Shown here one piece after another: positions 1 through 12,100 of a DNA stretch of 64,000 nucleotides. The notes under the pieces were generated by a model. The model searched no databases, was not told the DNA's origin, and worked only from the letters and a program-made list of their open reading frames with translations. The stretch lies in contig JAHLMK010000001.1 of assembly GCA_019915135.1 (NCBI GenBank), positions 4,898,001-4,962,000 on the forward strand, given 5' to 3'. Both the position numbers and the translations under genes were made by a program. This DNA comes from Strobilurus pachycystidiatus (taxonomy: Eukaryota > Basidiomycota > Agaricomycetes > Agaricales > Physalacriaceae). Within the stretch, counting starts at the first letter, position 1, and the number at the start of each line of letters is the position of its first letter.

Positions 1-135
1 TTCTTCAAAACTGTCCCTGGAGGTGGTGTCGGCTGGTTCGCGCATCTCTATTCCGATGACCAGCAGCTCGGCTACGGTATCTATAACACTCAGGGAAAGC
101 TCAAGTTTCCTTTCAAACCAAAAACCTCTTGTTAG
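1..135 (+). CDS. C-terminal end of an unidentified protein (5' part outside window)
   Basis: An open frame runs from the first base to a TAG at 133-135 and gives the last 44 residues of a protein. The segment is rich in Gly and aromatic residues (it contains GGGVGWFAHLY and LGYGIYNTQG) and ends in KPKTSC. It looks like the closing beta-strand region of a secreted enzyme, but I cannot name the family from so little. No intron is needed. The rest of the gene lies upstream of the window. Confidence 0.45.
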   Translation, partial: FFKTVPGGGVGWFAHLYSDDQQLGYGIYNTQGKLKFPFKPKTSC

Positions 136-724
136 GGCGCACATTGTCAGTGGCCGTATGCCTTCTTCGCTGATTTCGGTAGTAGACAGGTTCAGAGAGT
201 GAAGCTGGATTGTATATACCTGCTTGTATGGCACGAAGCGCTTCGGGAGCGACGATGGTCGATTGCGAATAGATATATCCAGAGTTCAGTGTACGTTCCA
301 TTGAGTGTACTTATCATTGACATTTGATCGTTCGGTCTTCTGATCATGTCGTGTAATATGAGTTTCGAGACGTTGCTACCAAGTGACTGACTGGCTGGCA
401 ACTTCGGGGGCCGCACCAGTAGCTCGTTCTAGTAGATCGGGAAGTGCGATCGCTTACCTTCGTCTGATTATTGCGACCATCCCTCGAAGAACTGCACTGG
501 AACTGCCTTCAACACGCAACCTGAGGCAATCACCCGGCAATCAAACGCTACTTACCAGTATAACTCCGTTCCTTGTTCGTTCGGTCGTCTTATCAGGTCT
601 TATCTGACTCGGAGTATCATGTCTGTCTAGTCTATACGCCGGCCGAGCCACTCCGTCGACGTCCGAGAGCCTTGTCTTATAGCAAGAGCCTGGCAAGAGC
701 TCCTAAACAACTCAGCACCTTCGC
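136..724. other. Intergenic stretch before the FAD monooxygenase
   Basis: About 590 bp between the 3' end of the partial gene and the monooxygenase start. It should hold the 3' UTR of the first gene and the promoter of the second. Short open frames exist on both strands, but none has recognisable protein-like content or splice structure. I see no repeat and no RNA gene. Confidence 0.4.
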
Positions 725-3249
725 ATGACTATCACGGCTGAAGTCGTAATGTGTGTCCCGCACCTCAGTCTCTTACGAGGGATTCATTAGCTGACTTCGC
801 CTGTGTCCAGCATTGGCGGCGGTCCGGTTGGATCACTCATCGCATATCAGCTAGCGCGTTTTGGATGTAAACCTTGCCTTATTGGTAAGACATTGCATGT
901 CTCCTCGACTCAGGCTCGCTGATCCATCATCTACTCCACAGAACAGGATGACAAACGCGAAATGCCCTGTTATGGGCGCGCGACGACAATCTGGCCAAGA
1001 AGCATAGAACTTCTCGATCAGATTGACCTCGCAGAGTGCTTGATACAGAAAGGCGTAGCAACAAGACATGGACTTCACTTCCAAGAGTAAGTTCAGCGCT
1101 GTATGTACGCACCATACTGATACGCACAATTGACAGCGGTAAGCGCGTCAAAGGAGGATTGATGTACGGCAGTCGCATGGACAAGCTAGGCGATACGTTC
1201 TACCAATTTGCGTATGTTCTGCCAGTTCTGGAGTCAATGTTTGTCTTCGTATGTTAATCATCCCTTTTAGATTGCACCTGCGGCAGAGATTGACCGAACA
1301 AGAGTTCACAGAAGCGTTGGAGGCTCACGAGTTTGGACATCACACAAAAGCGCGATTGGAAGGCTACTCGGTCACGTCAACAGGCGAAGAGTATCCAGTC
1401 ACTGTTCAAGTACGAGATCTAGTCAAGGATGAAACTTACGAGATCAAAACGCGCGTATTCCAGCATTCTGAACTGATGTCAAGTCTCACTGGTCTATAGC
1501 AAGTATCTTGTCGGCGCAGACGGCGGGCACTCTCAAGTCCGAAAGCTATCTGCCATCCCGTTTGATGGTTCGAACACGTCGCATCGCTGGATTCGAATGG
1601 ATGCTCATGTCAAGACCAACATGCCAAATCCACGATGCTTGAACAGCATTGATTCCCCGACCCATGGTCAGATCCTCTGGTGTCCGAATGACAATGGCCT
1701 CACGCGGATTGGATATGTCTTCAGCAAGGACCTCTTGGAGCGCTATGGCGGCGAGGACAAGATTACCAAGGAAGATGTCATACGTGAGGCAAAGGAGGCT
1801 GTCAAACCCTTCACGCTGGAAGTTGTCGACGTCGACTGGTGGACGATCTACGTGGGCTAACCAAATGACTCTCTTCAAAACCTTGTTTGCTGATTGGTGA
1901 GACTTCAGGGTATCGGTCAAAGGATCGCCGACACCTTTGCAACCCACGGAAATCGCGTATTCTTGGCCGGGGACGCGTGTCACACACATAGCTCGGGGTC
2001 TGCTCAAGGCCTGAACACAGGAATTCACGAGTAAGTTTTCCAAGCTCGGGTAATTGATCTGACTTAAGATCTCTTTCAGTGCCGTCAATATCTCGTGGAA
2101 GCTTGCTGTCAGTCTCATGTCGACACACTGCAGAAGGGCGACTAAATCGTGCATAGTTGACCTTGAAAGGACTTGCGAAACCTGCTATCATCGATTCCTA
2201 CGACAAAGAGCGTCGACCGGTCGTTCAAAAGGTACGTTCATTGTAGTCGACCTTGCTTTCAAGCGCTGACATCTACATTCCCCCAGGTTATCGATAACGA
2301 CAAGACAATAAGTATGTTGATTTCAGGGCAATATCCTCCCCGTTTTGCTGGACGAAAGGAGAACGCATGGTACATCTACATGCCTACTAGCTACTTCCGC
2401 GAAATGTTGATGGAAAACAACAGGGAGATATTGAACGAATGGTTCGAGGATGTCAACATGCAATCTTTCACTCTGGGACTAGGTTTGTTACCTCCAGTTG
2501 ACTTGCACTTTCGTGTGACCGCTGACATATTCTATAGGTATCTCTTATCGTGAGCTAGTCGATCTCATCCACGAGTATCGGGTCTCAATTAGGTTTAGCT
2601 CCCAGTATCATAAATCGGGAGCCAGAGGGGGTCTGGCGAGCCACGGCCAATCCAGGAGAACGTGGGCCCGATGTTTTCCTCACTAAGATCGGGTTAGCAT
2701 GAGCACATTCTAGTCTCCAACCGTCCTTGTCACTGACCATATATCCAGAACCGAGGATCCCGTCCGGCTACATGTCATTTTGAAGAACGAAGCCAAATTC
2801 AGGTAAGCAGTGTACCTCTCTTTTCCTTACATCCCATCTCAGCGCCGACAGTATTGTTGTCTTCGCCGGATATCCCGCTCAAACACGCCCGTCACTCGTG
2901 AAACTGGAATCCTCTTTGGCCGCTTTCAAGACTCATTACCCGAAGCACAAGAAGCTGTTCAACTGGTACACCATTCCAGCGGTATCGGGAAACGGTGGAC
3001 AAGAGGTTCTTGGTCAGTGCCGACGTCGTGTAGTAAACGGTCAGGAACTCATACACATCTGTAGGAACCACGCCGATAGGGAAAGTTTACCTCGATGAGC
3101 GAGTGAAAGCACATGAGATGTATGGTGTCGACCCCATGCATGGGGCAGTGGTGATCTTTCGCCCTGATGGATGGCTGGGTACCATTCTGGATGTCGAAGA
3201 GGCATCAGAGGGCGCAATGGCGGCGTACTTTGCTGATCTGTTGATCTGA
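725..3249 (+). CDS. FAD-dependent aromatic monooxygenase (phenol 2-monooxygenase / PHBH type)
   Basis: A class A flavoprotein hydroxylase that would use NAD(P)H and O2 to hydroxylate a phenolic compound; the substrate cannot be read from sequence. Exons show the three family signatures in order: the Rossmann motif GGGPVGSLIAYQLARFG near residue 15, the DG motif in LVGADGGHSQVRK (near 1510-1550), and the GD motif in VFLAGDACHTHSSGSAQGL (near 1960-2010). The C-terminal part, ending in RPDGWLGTILDVEE, fits the thioredoxin-like domain of fungal phenol hydroxylases. The start at 725 is chosen because a 45-bp intron (751-795) then joins MTITAEV in frame to the FAD motif. Many short introns interrupt the gene. 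It converges on NOT4 with only 115 bp between stops. Aromatic breakdown or secondary metabolism is an inference. Confidence 0.85.
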
Positions 3250-3364
3250 ATATAAGTAGAAATAGAACGACGCAACATACCTTCCCTTGACGTCAACCTT
3301 AATCAGGGTGCATACCCTTGAGTCACAATGCCACTACTGTATTATAAGCAAACTGAAAGTATTC

Positions 3365-6300
3365 CTACTCGGGCCGCAGCGTTTGCATCTGTTCCATCAT
3401 CTCCCTCACCTCCGTTTCCGCAAACATGGACGTCTCCTTCGCAACCGCAAGCTTCTTCTCCAACTCATCAACACTCATCGGCCGGATTGTCCCATCTTCC
3501 TCCTCCACTAAGCCCATACTATCAAACCGCCTCAGGGTGTTCCCAATGCGCGGCAGGAACCCATGCCTATCCCAACCGCTGTCATTGAAAGCGAGAACGG
3601 CGCGTACGGCTGCAGTGTTGATGTCCCGGTGGAGTTCCTCAAGTTTGGACAGCTGCACCTCCATCCAGCGGGCCCTACGCTCCAAAGCCAGCGTCAACGC
3701 AGCCACTTCGTCATCCCTGCCTTGGTTATCTTCTCCTCCATCATCAAGAAAGTCGTCGCCCTTGAGCATGTCGCGCAGGACACCGTCGAAGGAGGAGCTG
3801 TCGTCCCATGTTGTGCGGGGAAGGAGACGAAGCAAATCTGAGATCGTCTGCGTGAGCGTTTCCAGGAGCTGTTGGAACGACGAAACGGCATTGTCGATGG
3901 AGCCCGAGGGTACAGTGTTGGTGAATGTCCCACCGCCCACAGAGAGTGCCGACAGAGCGTGAACGAGAGGGCCGTATTCCAAAGGCATCTTCGCAGCGGG
4001 GTTGATCTTTTGCAGGTTGAAGAAGGGATGGTTCGGAAGGTCCATGTGCGGATTGAGGACATGCAGCTCCTCCATCAGCTCGACGATGGACGTCGGGCCG
4101 CCACGGTCAAGCGATTGGGAACGGGAGTTATTGGAACTGTTGGATGTGGTGTTTCTGCCGGAGGGAAGGATGGGCGCGTCGGATGCCGAAGCAGATAGCA
4201 GAGTCGATGTCTCTTCGGTAACATGATCGTCATCCTTTGTGGGAACTCGGATGGGCTTGGCAACTGGTTTGTTCTTCTTGGGTTTCTTGGAAAGAAGAGG
4301 TACTTGGGCGGTGGGTTCGGAAGGCGTAGTCGGAGGGGGAGGAGCCGTCTGTTGGCGAGAAGGGGTCTTAGGCTGAACAACAGCCTCTGCGCGTCGATTC
4401 GCTTTGGCAATGTTCGCCTCGCGAGCGGCATTACGCGCCGCTTGTTCTCTCTCAGCTTGCGCCGCCTTCTCCTTCTCAATCGCCTCCCTCTCCGCGCGAG
4501 CAGCGCGTTCCTTTTCCCGCACAGCTTTCGCCCTTTCTTTTTCAGCAGCGTCCTTCTCAGCACGCGCCTTGTCCTCCTTCGCCTTTTGAGCAGCCAGTTT
4601 TTCCTTCTCTGCAGCTTTCTGCTCCGCGAGGGCGGCCTTGCGAGCGGCTTTGACGGCAGCTTTTTCTTGAGCGACACGCTGCCTCTCCATCGCCTTTTCC
4701 GCTGCGGCAGCACGTTTCTCTGCTTTACGAAAAGCCTTCTCCTGCGCTTGGAGGTCTTCAGGCGATAGATCTTCGGTTACAGGAGAGTCGGAGCCCGTCG
4801 CGGTGGTGGAGAGTGCGGGGAAATCGGAGGCAGATAGAACGGGTTGTTGTTGCGTAGAGGTATCTATAGATACTATAGTGGTCGAAAGAGGAAACAAAGC
4901 AAGGCTGATTAGCGTCACGAAAGACGGTAGACCTAAGATGGGGGTGGGGGGAGGATTATCGAGCAACAATGCGGAGTGTATGGAGTTTCGTGACATATGT
5001 TTGGCCGCAAGTCGATGTAGTCCATGCATAGCGAGACCGAAGGAAAGACTGGTCGATGCAGCAATCAAGGCCGATAATACATTTTCCGCACTGAGAAAGC
5101 ACGGGAACTCGGTACGCGGTCCTCCCTCCCCCAGGTGTAAGGAAGGGACTCACCATTTAGAGGTACGTTGGTCTCCGCTCCCGTTATCCCGGTGCTCTGC
5201 GGATACGCCAAGCCAGGCGGTGGTCCAAAGTTCATGGCGCTATGGTCCATCTGCATGTAGGCGCCATCTGGAACAGCAGCGAAACGCGCCGACATGATGG
5301 CCGGGTCCGCAAAAGACGGCTGACCGTTAGGTATCGGTTGTTGCTCTGAATAACGGAAAAGAAGGATAGAGATTATCGAGGTAACCAGAATGAAGATGTA
5401 CAGTAAAAGAGAAAGAAAAAAATAGGAGGTTTGTCAATACGCGGTCCATATCATACAAACAAGAGCCTCCTACCAGCTGAGTTGCTGCGCATGCCAGACG
5501 GGTTGACTGCTCTATCTCGACTTGACTGGATAAAATCGCGTAACTGCGCCTCGCTGAGTCCTGGGTCGTTGTACATCTGATAGCGATTTGGCGAAGGAGA
5601 GTATGGCTGCGCCTGCGCGTGCTGCAACATGGGCGAAGCCATGGCCGATGCGGGTTGATAGACATAATCCTGGCGCGAGTGCAGCGACCACTGGGACGGC
5701 GCAGGCGACTGGGGCGGATCCGCGGAATTGTAGAATGACTGTGTTTCGCTAATGCTATTCCCCACGCTCAGCGGGGAGGGAACGTGTAGAGGGGATGATG
5801 TTGCAGTGTTTGTCTGGCGGCCGCGAGCAAAACCAAAGCGCGACACCTTCCTCGTATCCTCGTCGAACGATGTCTTCAAAGGTGACGAGGTTTGAGAAGA
5901 TGGGTCTTCAGACCCATCAGCGAAGGGGTTGAACGAGCCCACGTAGCTACTCGAGCCCCCGGTGGACTGCATTTCGACGGGAGGAGGTGGGGTGGAACGT
6001 ACAGACAACGGATCATAGATGGATCGACTGGGGTTGTGGGGGTATGGAAGACCCGGAGGTGGGGTCATGAGGGAACCGCTGGACCCGGCTCCCTGTCTAA
6101 GAGCAGGAAAAGCATCTACATAGCTTCCTACGAATGGAGTCTGAGCTTCAGTCTCGAAGTCGGGGAGCTGCTTTTCGGCCTCGTTTGCCAATTTAGGATC
6201 CAAATTGAAGCTGAATCCATCATCACCACCAGTCAGATTCTGCAAGGTACGGTCAAAGTCAGGGAATGGACTAATGACCATTGCAGGAATTGGTGCCTCT

Positions 6301-8120
6301 CTGCGGGCTTTGACATCATCCAGGAGCGCTCGGGCGGCGTTGGACATCTGATACGATGTTTGGAATGATATGACTGGAGTCTGAGGAGACACTGTATCCG
6401 CTCGAGGTGGACGCGCTGGAGATGGCAGTCCCGGAGGCGCTGAAAGACCAGGAGGTACAGCTGGTAGACCCGGCGGTGCTGACGGCAGTGTGGACGGATG
6501 AACATCCGGCGAACGCAAAGTAGGGGACTCCGGTGCACCACCCAGAGATCCCTGGTCGGAATCTGCATGCCCAGACGGAGCCGGAGATGGAGGATGTGCA
6601 GGTGGGGATGATGAGGTTTTCTTGCCTCGTGACTTAACATCGCTGGGCGTGGGTGGTCGAGCAGGTAAAGACGCTGGTGTAGAAGGTCGAGAGCTCTGTG
6701 TCGAGCTCTTCTTTCGGTCGGACTGAGTACGCGATGAGGTAGGCCGATTTTCGCTTGCGAGAGCTATTGGACGTGTCTGCCGTGCCCCACCACGTCTGGT
6801 TGCACGAGTTGGCGTTGTCGGTGGTGGCGCAGTAGTGGCTGCAGGAGTCGGTGGAGCACTAGGCATAGACGTTCCCTTGTGACCCCATGCCGCCGACCGA
6901 GGCAGTCCTGAGAGGGTATCCATGTGAGGGGTCGTGACGTTGGGGGGACAAAGAGACATACCGTCAGATTCGTCGCCCTTCTTTCCGCCGAGCACGGTTC
7001 TTGAACGGCTTTCTGTGGCCTTCATTGTGTGTTTTCTGAAGAGGGTGGTGTATGAGACAACAGATCAGAAGAGAACAGAAACCGACGCACAATGTGGTCA
7101 GATCTTCCTTTGTAAAGCAGTCTTTCTCGTCACCCCACTCGTGGAGGTTCATGCAGCTGTGATCGCTACAGGAACTCCCGCGTAGAAAGGCCATGCAGTA
7201 CTTGGTGGTTCCGTAGCTGGCTCTCATGACGTCTCGGCCACCGCCTGGTGATGCAGTGCCGTCGACTGCCGCAATGGCGCGTGCGGCGTCTTCGCGACGA
7301 TAGTATGTGATGTAGAGGCCGACCACTGGCGCGCCTCCTCCAGAAGGCTGACGCTTGACCAGTAAAATTTTCGTGATTTTTCCGTACTGGCCAAAGTACT
7401 CGTTGGAACGGAGAGTCGGGATGAGCTGTGATTACATGAGCACGGGAATGTCAAAACAACAAGAGATGCGTGGCGCACCTCTTCCTTGGCAAAGCGCGGG
7501 CCTATGCCGACGACATAGACGACATTGCGCTGTACTACGCGAACGTTGGCCAGATGGCGCCGGCCGAGACTCTCGAGCTCCTTGCGTTCCCGTTCCCGCT
7601 GCTTCTTCGCCTGCGTGAGGCGTTTGTGACTGGGCGAGATCGGTCAGCATCCAGCGGCGCAAACGATGAAAGAAGAGACGAACTCTTGCGGCGAGACGGC
7701 CTTGAACTCGACTCCCTCGTCGGTGTACAGCCTTCGGCACGCCGGGCAACGCTTGTTCAGGTTTTCCTTGATGTGGTGCCAGCAAAAGCGGCAGACCTGG
7801 CATCGGACGCACTGAGCGGGGGCGACGAGGGGGGAGAGGCAGGGCGACGTACCTGGTATCCGCAGACGCACGGCTTGAAATTCAGATCGGAAATATCCAT
7901 CTCTTCGAGACACAGCGGGCACTCTGCGTCCTCCTGCGATGCGAAAATTGATCAGCGCCATCGCCGCGTGGACAAGGACAATACAGACCGCTTCCTCGTC
8001 GTTCCAATACGCGTCCTGGACGCCAGCCAGGACATGCGACTTTGACTGGGGCACAGAAAAGCCGGCGTGGACCACAGGCGCGGGCAGGGCATGGTGGGGG
8101 TGTGACCTGGTGGTGGACAT
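3365..8120 (-). CDS. NOT4: CCR4-NOT complex E3 ubiquitin ligase Not4
   Basis: Ubiquitin ligase of the CCR4-NOT complex, acting in mRNA turnover and co-translational quality control. After a short N-terminal exon comes a C4C4 RING (CPLCLEEMDISDLNFKPC, CGYQVCRFCW, CPACRR; about 7640-7930). An RRM follows (VGLYITYYRREDAARAI; 7230-7330), then a CCCH-type finger (FLRGSSCSDHSCMNLHEW). The 5.4-7.0 kb exon is Pro/Ser-rich and disordered, with repeated APPGLP-like segments. The final exon (3365 to about 4860) holds a long Ala/Lys/Glu coiled coil followed by a conserved helical end. The RING-RRM-CCCH order is diagnostic. An intron of roughly 290 bp lies near 4862-5151. The start at 8120 is the first in-frame ATG before the RING, 44 codons upstream, so the true start is somewhat uncertain. 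Confidence 0.92.
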
Positions 8121-8593
8121 GGTATATTGGGCGGTGAAAATGGCGGGTATGGCGACGACGGTGCGCTCGGCGGATGTGGTAAAAGACAAATGATTGACGC
8201 CCGACAACAGAACGAGAGGCTCTGCCGACAAACAGGTGTAAACACCGCCTTCCTGCTCTCGCCACTTCTTTCAATTACCCTCAATGCTCTCGATGGATGC
8301 TGTGCTCGAATTACGTCCAGCTTGCACGGACATGGACTTGACCTGCTATGCGCTGTCCCGATACCCTCGGCTGCCACCTTCACTCTGGTCAGACCGTCTC
8401 TCAACACGTTTGAGCCTCGAGCCTGGTCAGCTGCCTCGGAGGACAATGAATGCTTGGTGGCTGACCCCGCCGTCGGGTCGGAGATCCAACTTCTGGGGTG
8501 AGATCTTGTTGATCAATCATTACTACACTGTCTAGACATGACGCCACATCTGCCAACTATCGGTTCATCATCTCGACTGACTCCCTGGGTATA
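8121..8593. other. NOT4 upstream region
   Basis: About 470 bp upstream of the NOT4 start and beyond the end of the carboxypeptidase relic. It should carry the NOT4 promoter and 5' UTR. Open frames exist on both strands but lack family signatures and look like chance. Confidence 0.4.
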
Positions 8594-8985
8594 TCATACG
8601 GCACCCGCGATGAGATTTTCTAGCTCATCGTAAACATCGATTGGAGAAAACATACGACCGGCTGCTTCAACAGTCGCGAAACTGAACCGTCCACTCTTCA
8701 TTGCTCTGAGCACTAAGTGTCCCGGTTTGCCACGCGTTAGCGATGGCCCATCCTGGTCCTGGTAGCAGCAAATCTTTATAGGTATCGACCCTACAATACG
8801 AGGACGTCAGCGAGCATCCGTCGTTTGTGGACATTGGCAAGAACAGGATGCAACGGATATCAGAGTTGACCCTCCGTTGGTCCAGAGAACCCCATCATCC
8901 TGGACGGATCGCCCCTGCTCTCGAAGAAGTAGAAGGAGATGTGTCGTGCTTCGATGTCTATGTAGCCTGTGTGCGCTCTGGAGAG
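8594..8985 (-). pseudogene. Decayed serine carboxypeptidase (peptidase S10, carboxypeptidase Y-like)
   Basis: Two separated S10 signatures survive in order. The 5' part reads TGYIDIEARHISFYFFESRG, the usual N-terminal (Y)TGY(L)D...FFWFFESR region. After a one-base frame change the next block reads DDGVLWTNGG, the segment that normally runs into the GPGCSS nucleophile motif. Here it runs into unrelated sequence, so the catalytic Ser is missing. The last exon (from about 8789) ends in FATVEAAGRMFSPIDVYDEL, matching the C-terminal FATV.(A/G)AGHM.P.(D) block but with the catalytic His replaced by Arg. Intact members have about 450-500 residues; only about 390 bp remain. Identification rests on motif recognition, so a database comparison would settle it. 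Confidence 0.7.
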
Positions 8986-9187
8986 TGAGCGTTACACAGA
9001 GACTGGCAAGGACCACATATACAAGAGAGTGATGCACTGTACTGGGGAAATATGGGCATATTCTATTTATACCAGGTTGTTATACGGCTGTATTGCTAGC
9101 GACACGAACAAGTTCTCTAGAAACGATCATATTCCAGCCTCGAGCTCGCACCTAGTCCAAACACTAATAAGTACATCAATTCAGGGT

Positions 9188-12100
9188 TCACACCCCAAGG
9201 CCCTCACACCACTCTACATGCTCCATCACGATCGGATACACATCTTCTTTGCTCCGTTTGCCCATCCACGTATCCAGATGTCCATACCCGCCCACAACGG
9301 CGCGCTTGTACAGCGCGGTACCGAACCGCTCCCGCAACATATCATAGCCCATGCTCGTGCTAACGGGGGTGAACACAGCGCTGGCACCGCCGCTAATGAA
9401 TTGGATAGGCACACCGCGCAGGCGGGCGAGGTTCTCCTCGGTAACGAGATCGTTGCCTGCGTTGTCGAGTGAGTGGTGCGCGTTGCCTGTGCGCATGAGG
9501 TGCGCGAGCATGTTCATGTGGATGCCGCCGAAGACGTTGATGAGGTGCGCGTGCGTCGCGTGCGTGAGGTTGGCGTGATTCCAGAGGCGGCCAAAGACCA
9601 GTGAGCAACGGTGACAGACGGTAGACGTGCACCGCTCGGCGGCGGGACCGACTGGGTAGAATCGGAGGAGTTGGTCGAAGAGGCGTTGAAGAATTGAAGG
9701 ATCGTGGGGTGTGCTAGCCATGGGGAACCAGGGGCCGCAGAGAATCTGTAATGTAGATATTGTCAGTCGGATGAGTGCGGACCAGATTGCCAGACCAACC
9801 TTGTAACTGTCTGAGAGAAGGGTTGTCCGCGCTTTGAGAGCATTGTCGGGACTGAATTGCTGAGTGAAGAAGACCTGGCTGGCTGTGAGGCCCTGTATCC
9901 ACTCCGGAGGTAGCGTCCCATCCAGCAGGCCCATCGAAGTCGCGATGGCGCCCACGCAGTGACAAAGGATATACATCTTGTCCTGATGTTGATCATGGAC
10001 AAAGGTCATGGCTGCCGCAACGTCGAGCCGGGTGTCATACGCTGTGTAACCTTTCTCTGCCGTTGGCGTGCGCCCGAACCGAAGAGTGGGAACATAGACG
10101 GTGTACCCCCGAGACGTGAAGTACTCAACAGTATTGGTTGGTATGGTGGGACAGGAGAATATCTGGTCGTCGACTGAGGCGCCTGGTATCATCAGAATTG
10201 TAAGTTTCTTTCCAACGACGCCAACCTGGTCTCGGTCGCCCACTGGGATCCAAACTTTCATCAAGGTTTGGACGCCGTCTTTCGCGGTAAGCGTGACTAT
10301 CTGCGTCGGGGCTGCCTTGGGGAAGTACCCTGTATGTGATTCATCGGGGTATTGGAGCTGCGAGAACGGAGCGAAAAAGTAGTGGGCCAAATTCCGGGTG
10401 AAGTAGTTGACGAACGCAAGGGAAGGGAGTCGAAACAACCTTCTGAGAAGACCTCCACTACCTTTTGATTCAAAACTCTTGAGCTGAGATGCAAAATCTC
10501 CTAAGGAGATGCGAAGGATTCCCCGGCCAACAATTGAGCCATCAATGCGCGTGATCGTGGTATATAACCCCGTCGTCGCCTTCCAGGTGCCGGAGACGGA
10601 AAATGCTATACTTGAATCAATTCTCTTGTAGCCATCCAGCAGATAGGTTTCTCCATCCGTGGTGCGCAGTGTCAGCTTATACGTGAAGCTGCTGCCATCC
10701 GAGACAGTCTCGTCCACAATGAAGAACTGAACTTCGCCCCGCAAAATCATCATCGGATACTTGGAAAGAGCCGCGCAAGAAAACGATCCCGTTGCTAGAG
10801 ATGCAGGGGCGGGGCGTTCGCCGACTGACTTCTATTCAGCCGAAGAAGAATCAGAGCTGAACAAGACATACGGTGTTTGACGCTAGACACATCAACGGTT
10901 ATGTAAAGTCTCGCAGAGCTCGCAGCTCCAGTAGCAACGCTCTCGGCAATGCCAAAATCTTCGATGTCATCTCCGATATAGACATGACCGTTCATTATTT
11001 CCGTAAACCGAACACCCTCCTCAGACGAGCTCGCCGATTGGGCTCCTTTGCTCGCTGCAACAATGTCTGGGGCCAATGCAAAAGGTCTTGCAGGTCTTCC
11101 GAAGAGATCCAACCTTCCGTTCCTTGAGGTGGCGACGGTCAAGCCATCCTTCTTAGCAATGGCATCAACGCAGCGTTCAGCGAGAGCAGTGATGGTGGCA
11201 AACGGATTGACGCCTTGAAGGTGAGTGAGTATGGATGTCTGGTCATCGAGGAGAAACGGTACCGAGAGCACTTGGTATCACCGATCCATCGACACAGACC
11301 AAACCCTCATGCACTTCCGTCCCAGCTCCTGTGAATAGCTGGCCAATGTGGTTGGTTGTTCCATTCCGTCCAGTCCCGTCTAAGCTCATGATAGCACCAC
11401 CAAGAGGATGTACCGTGAGGCCGTGTCGCTGGCCTAGTAAAGTTGGTTTCGTCAGTGAAGACTCAATGGATACCAACATTGCTCACCGTCATGAAAAATC
11501 GAGTTTATCAGTGTCCCTCCAATAGCTTTTGTCGCATTAGCAAGAACGTCATCTAGCTTCTTGACGTGCTCTGTCCTCTCAACACCCGAAAATTGCAGAT
11601 ACGGCTTGTCGTTCTCCAGGGTCATGATACCCTCGTTATTGTCGTGCGACATGACCAGGTAGGTCTGCGTTCTGTTCACAGCGCCACCTTTGGAATAAGG
11701 ACCAAGCAACATGCTTGTGAGCCGAGGAAGGAAGCGTCGAAAGCGTCCTGCCACCGTATACACGAGGGAGTCTCTTCCTGGTGATGCCTCAAGCATTACT
11801 TGAACCACAGGCGCAACGGCTTGCGGAATGGCGCCCTCTTCAAGGACATAGCCGTCGAGGACGTTTGGAGACGTCTTAGGCCCTCGGGTATCGATGGCAC
11901 CCGTGATCGCGCAACCGCATGGATCTTCAGCGGGTGAGAGATCGCGACCAACACCGTTGACAATTTGATTTGAGTTGTAGCCTTGTTATCACCAGAGTTA
12001 AAACGCAGTCGGCATTTTCGCGAAAAGGCGACGTACCAAAGCTCAGAATGTTTCCATTAGTGGACATCTTCTGGCCAACGAATCGAGACATCTTCAGGCC

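Noticed and set aside
4223..4768. Long Arg/Leu/Ser-rich open frame on the + strand
   Set aside because: It is the antisense shadow of the Ala/Lys/Glu-rich coiled coil in the last NOT4 exon; low-complexity codons keep several frames open.
4862..5151. Hydrophobic, membrane-like segment in frame upstream of the last NOT4 exon
   Set aside because: It is bounded by a GTGAGT donor and a CTATAG acceptor and has no counterpart in Not4 proteins; it is an intron that happens to be open.
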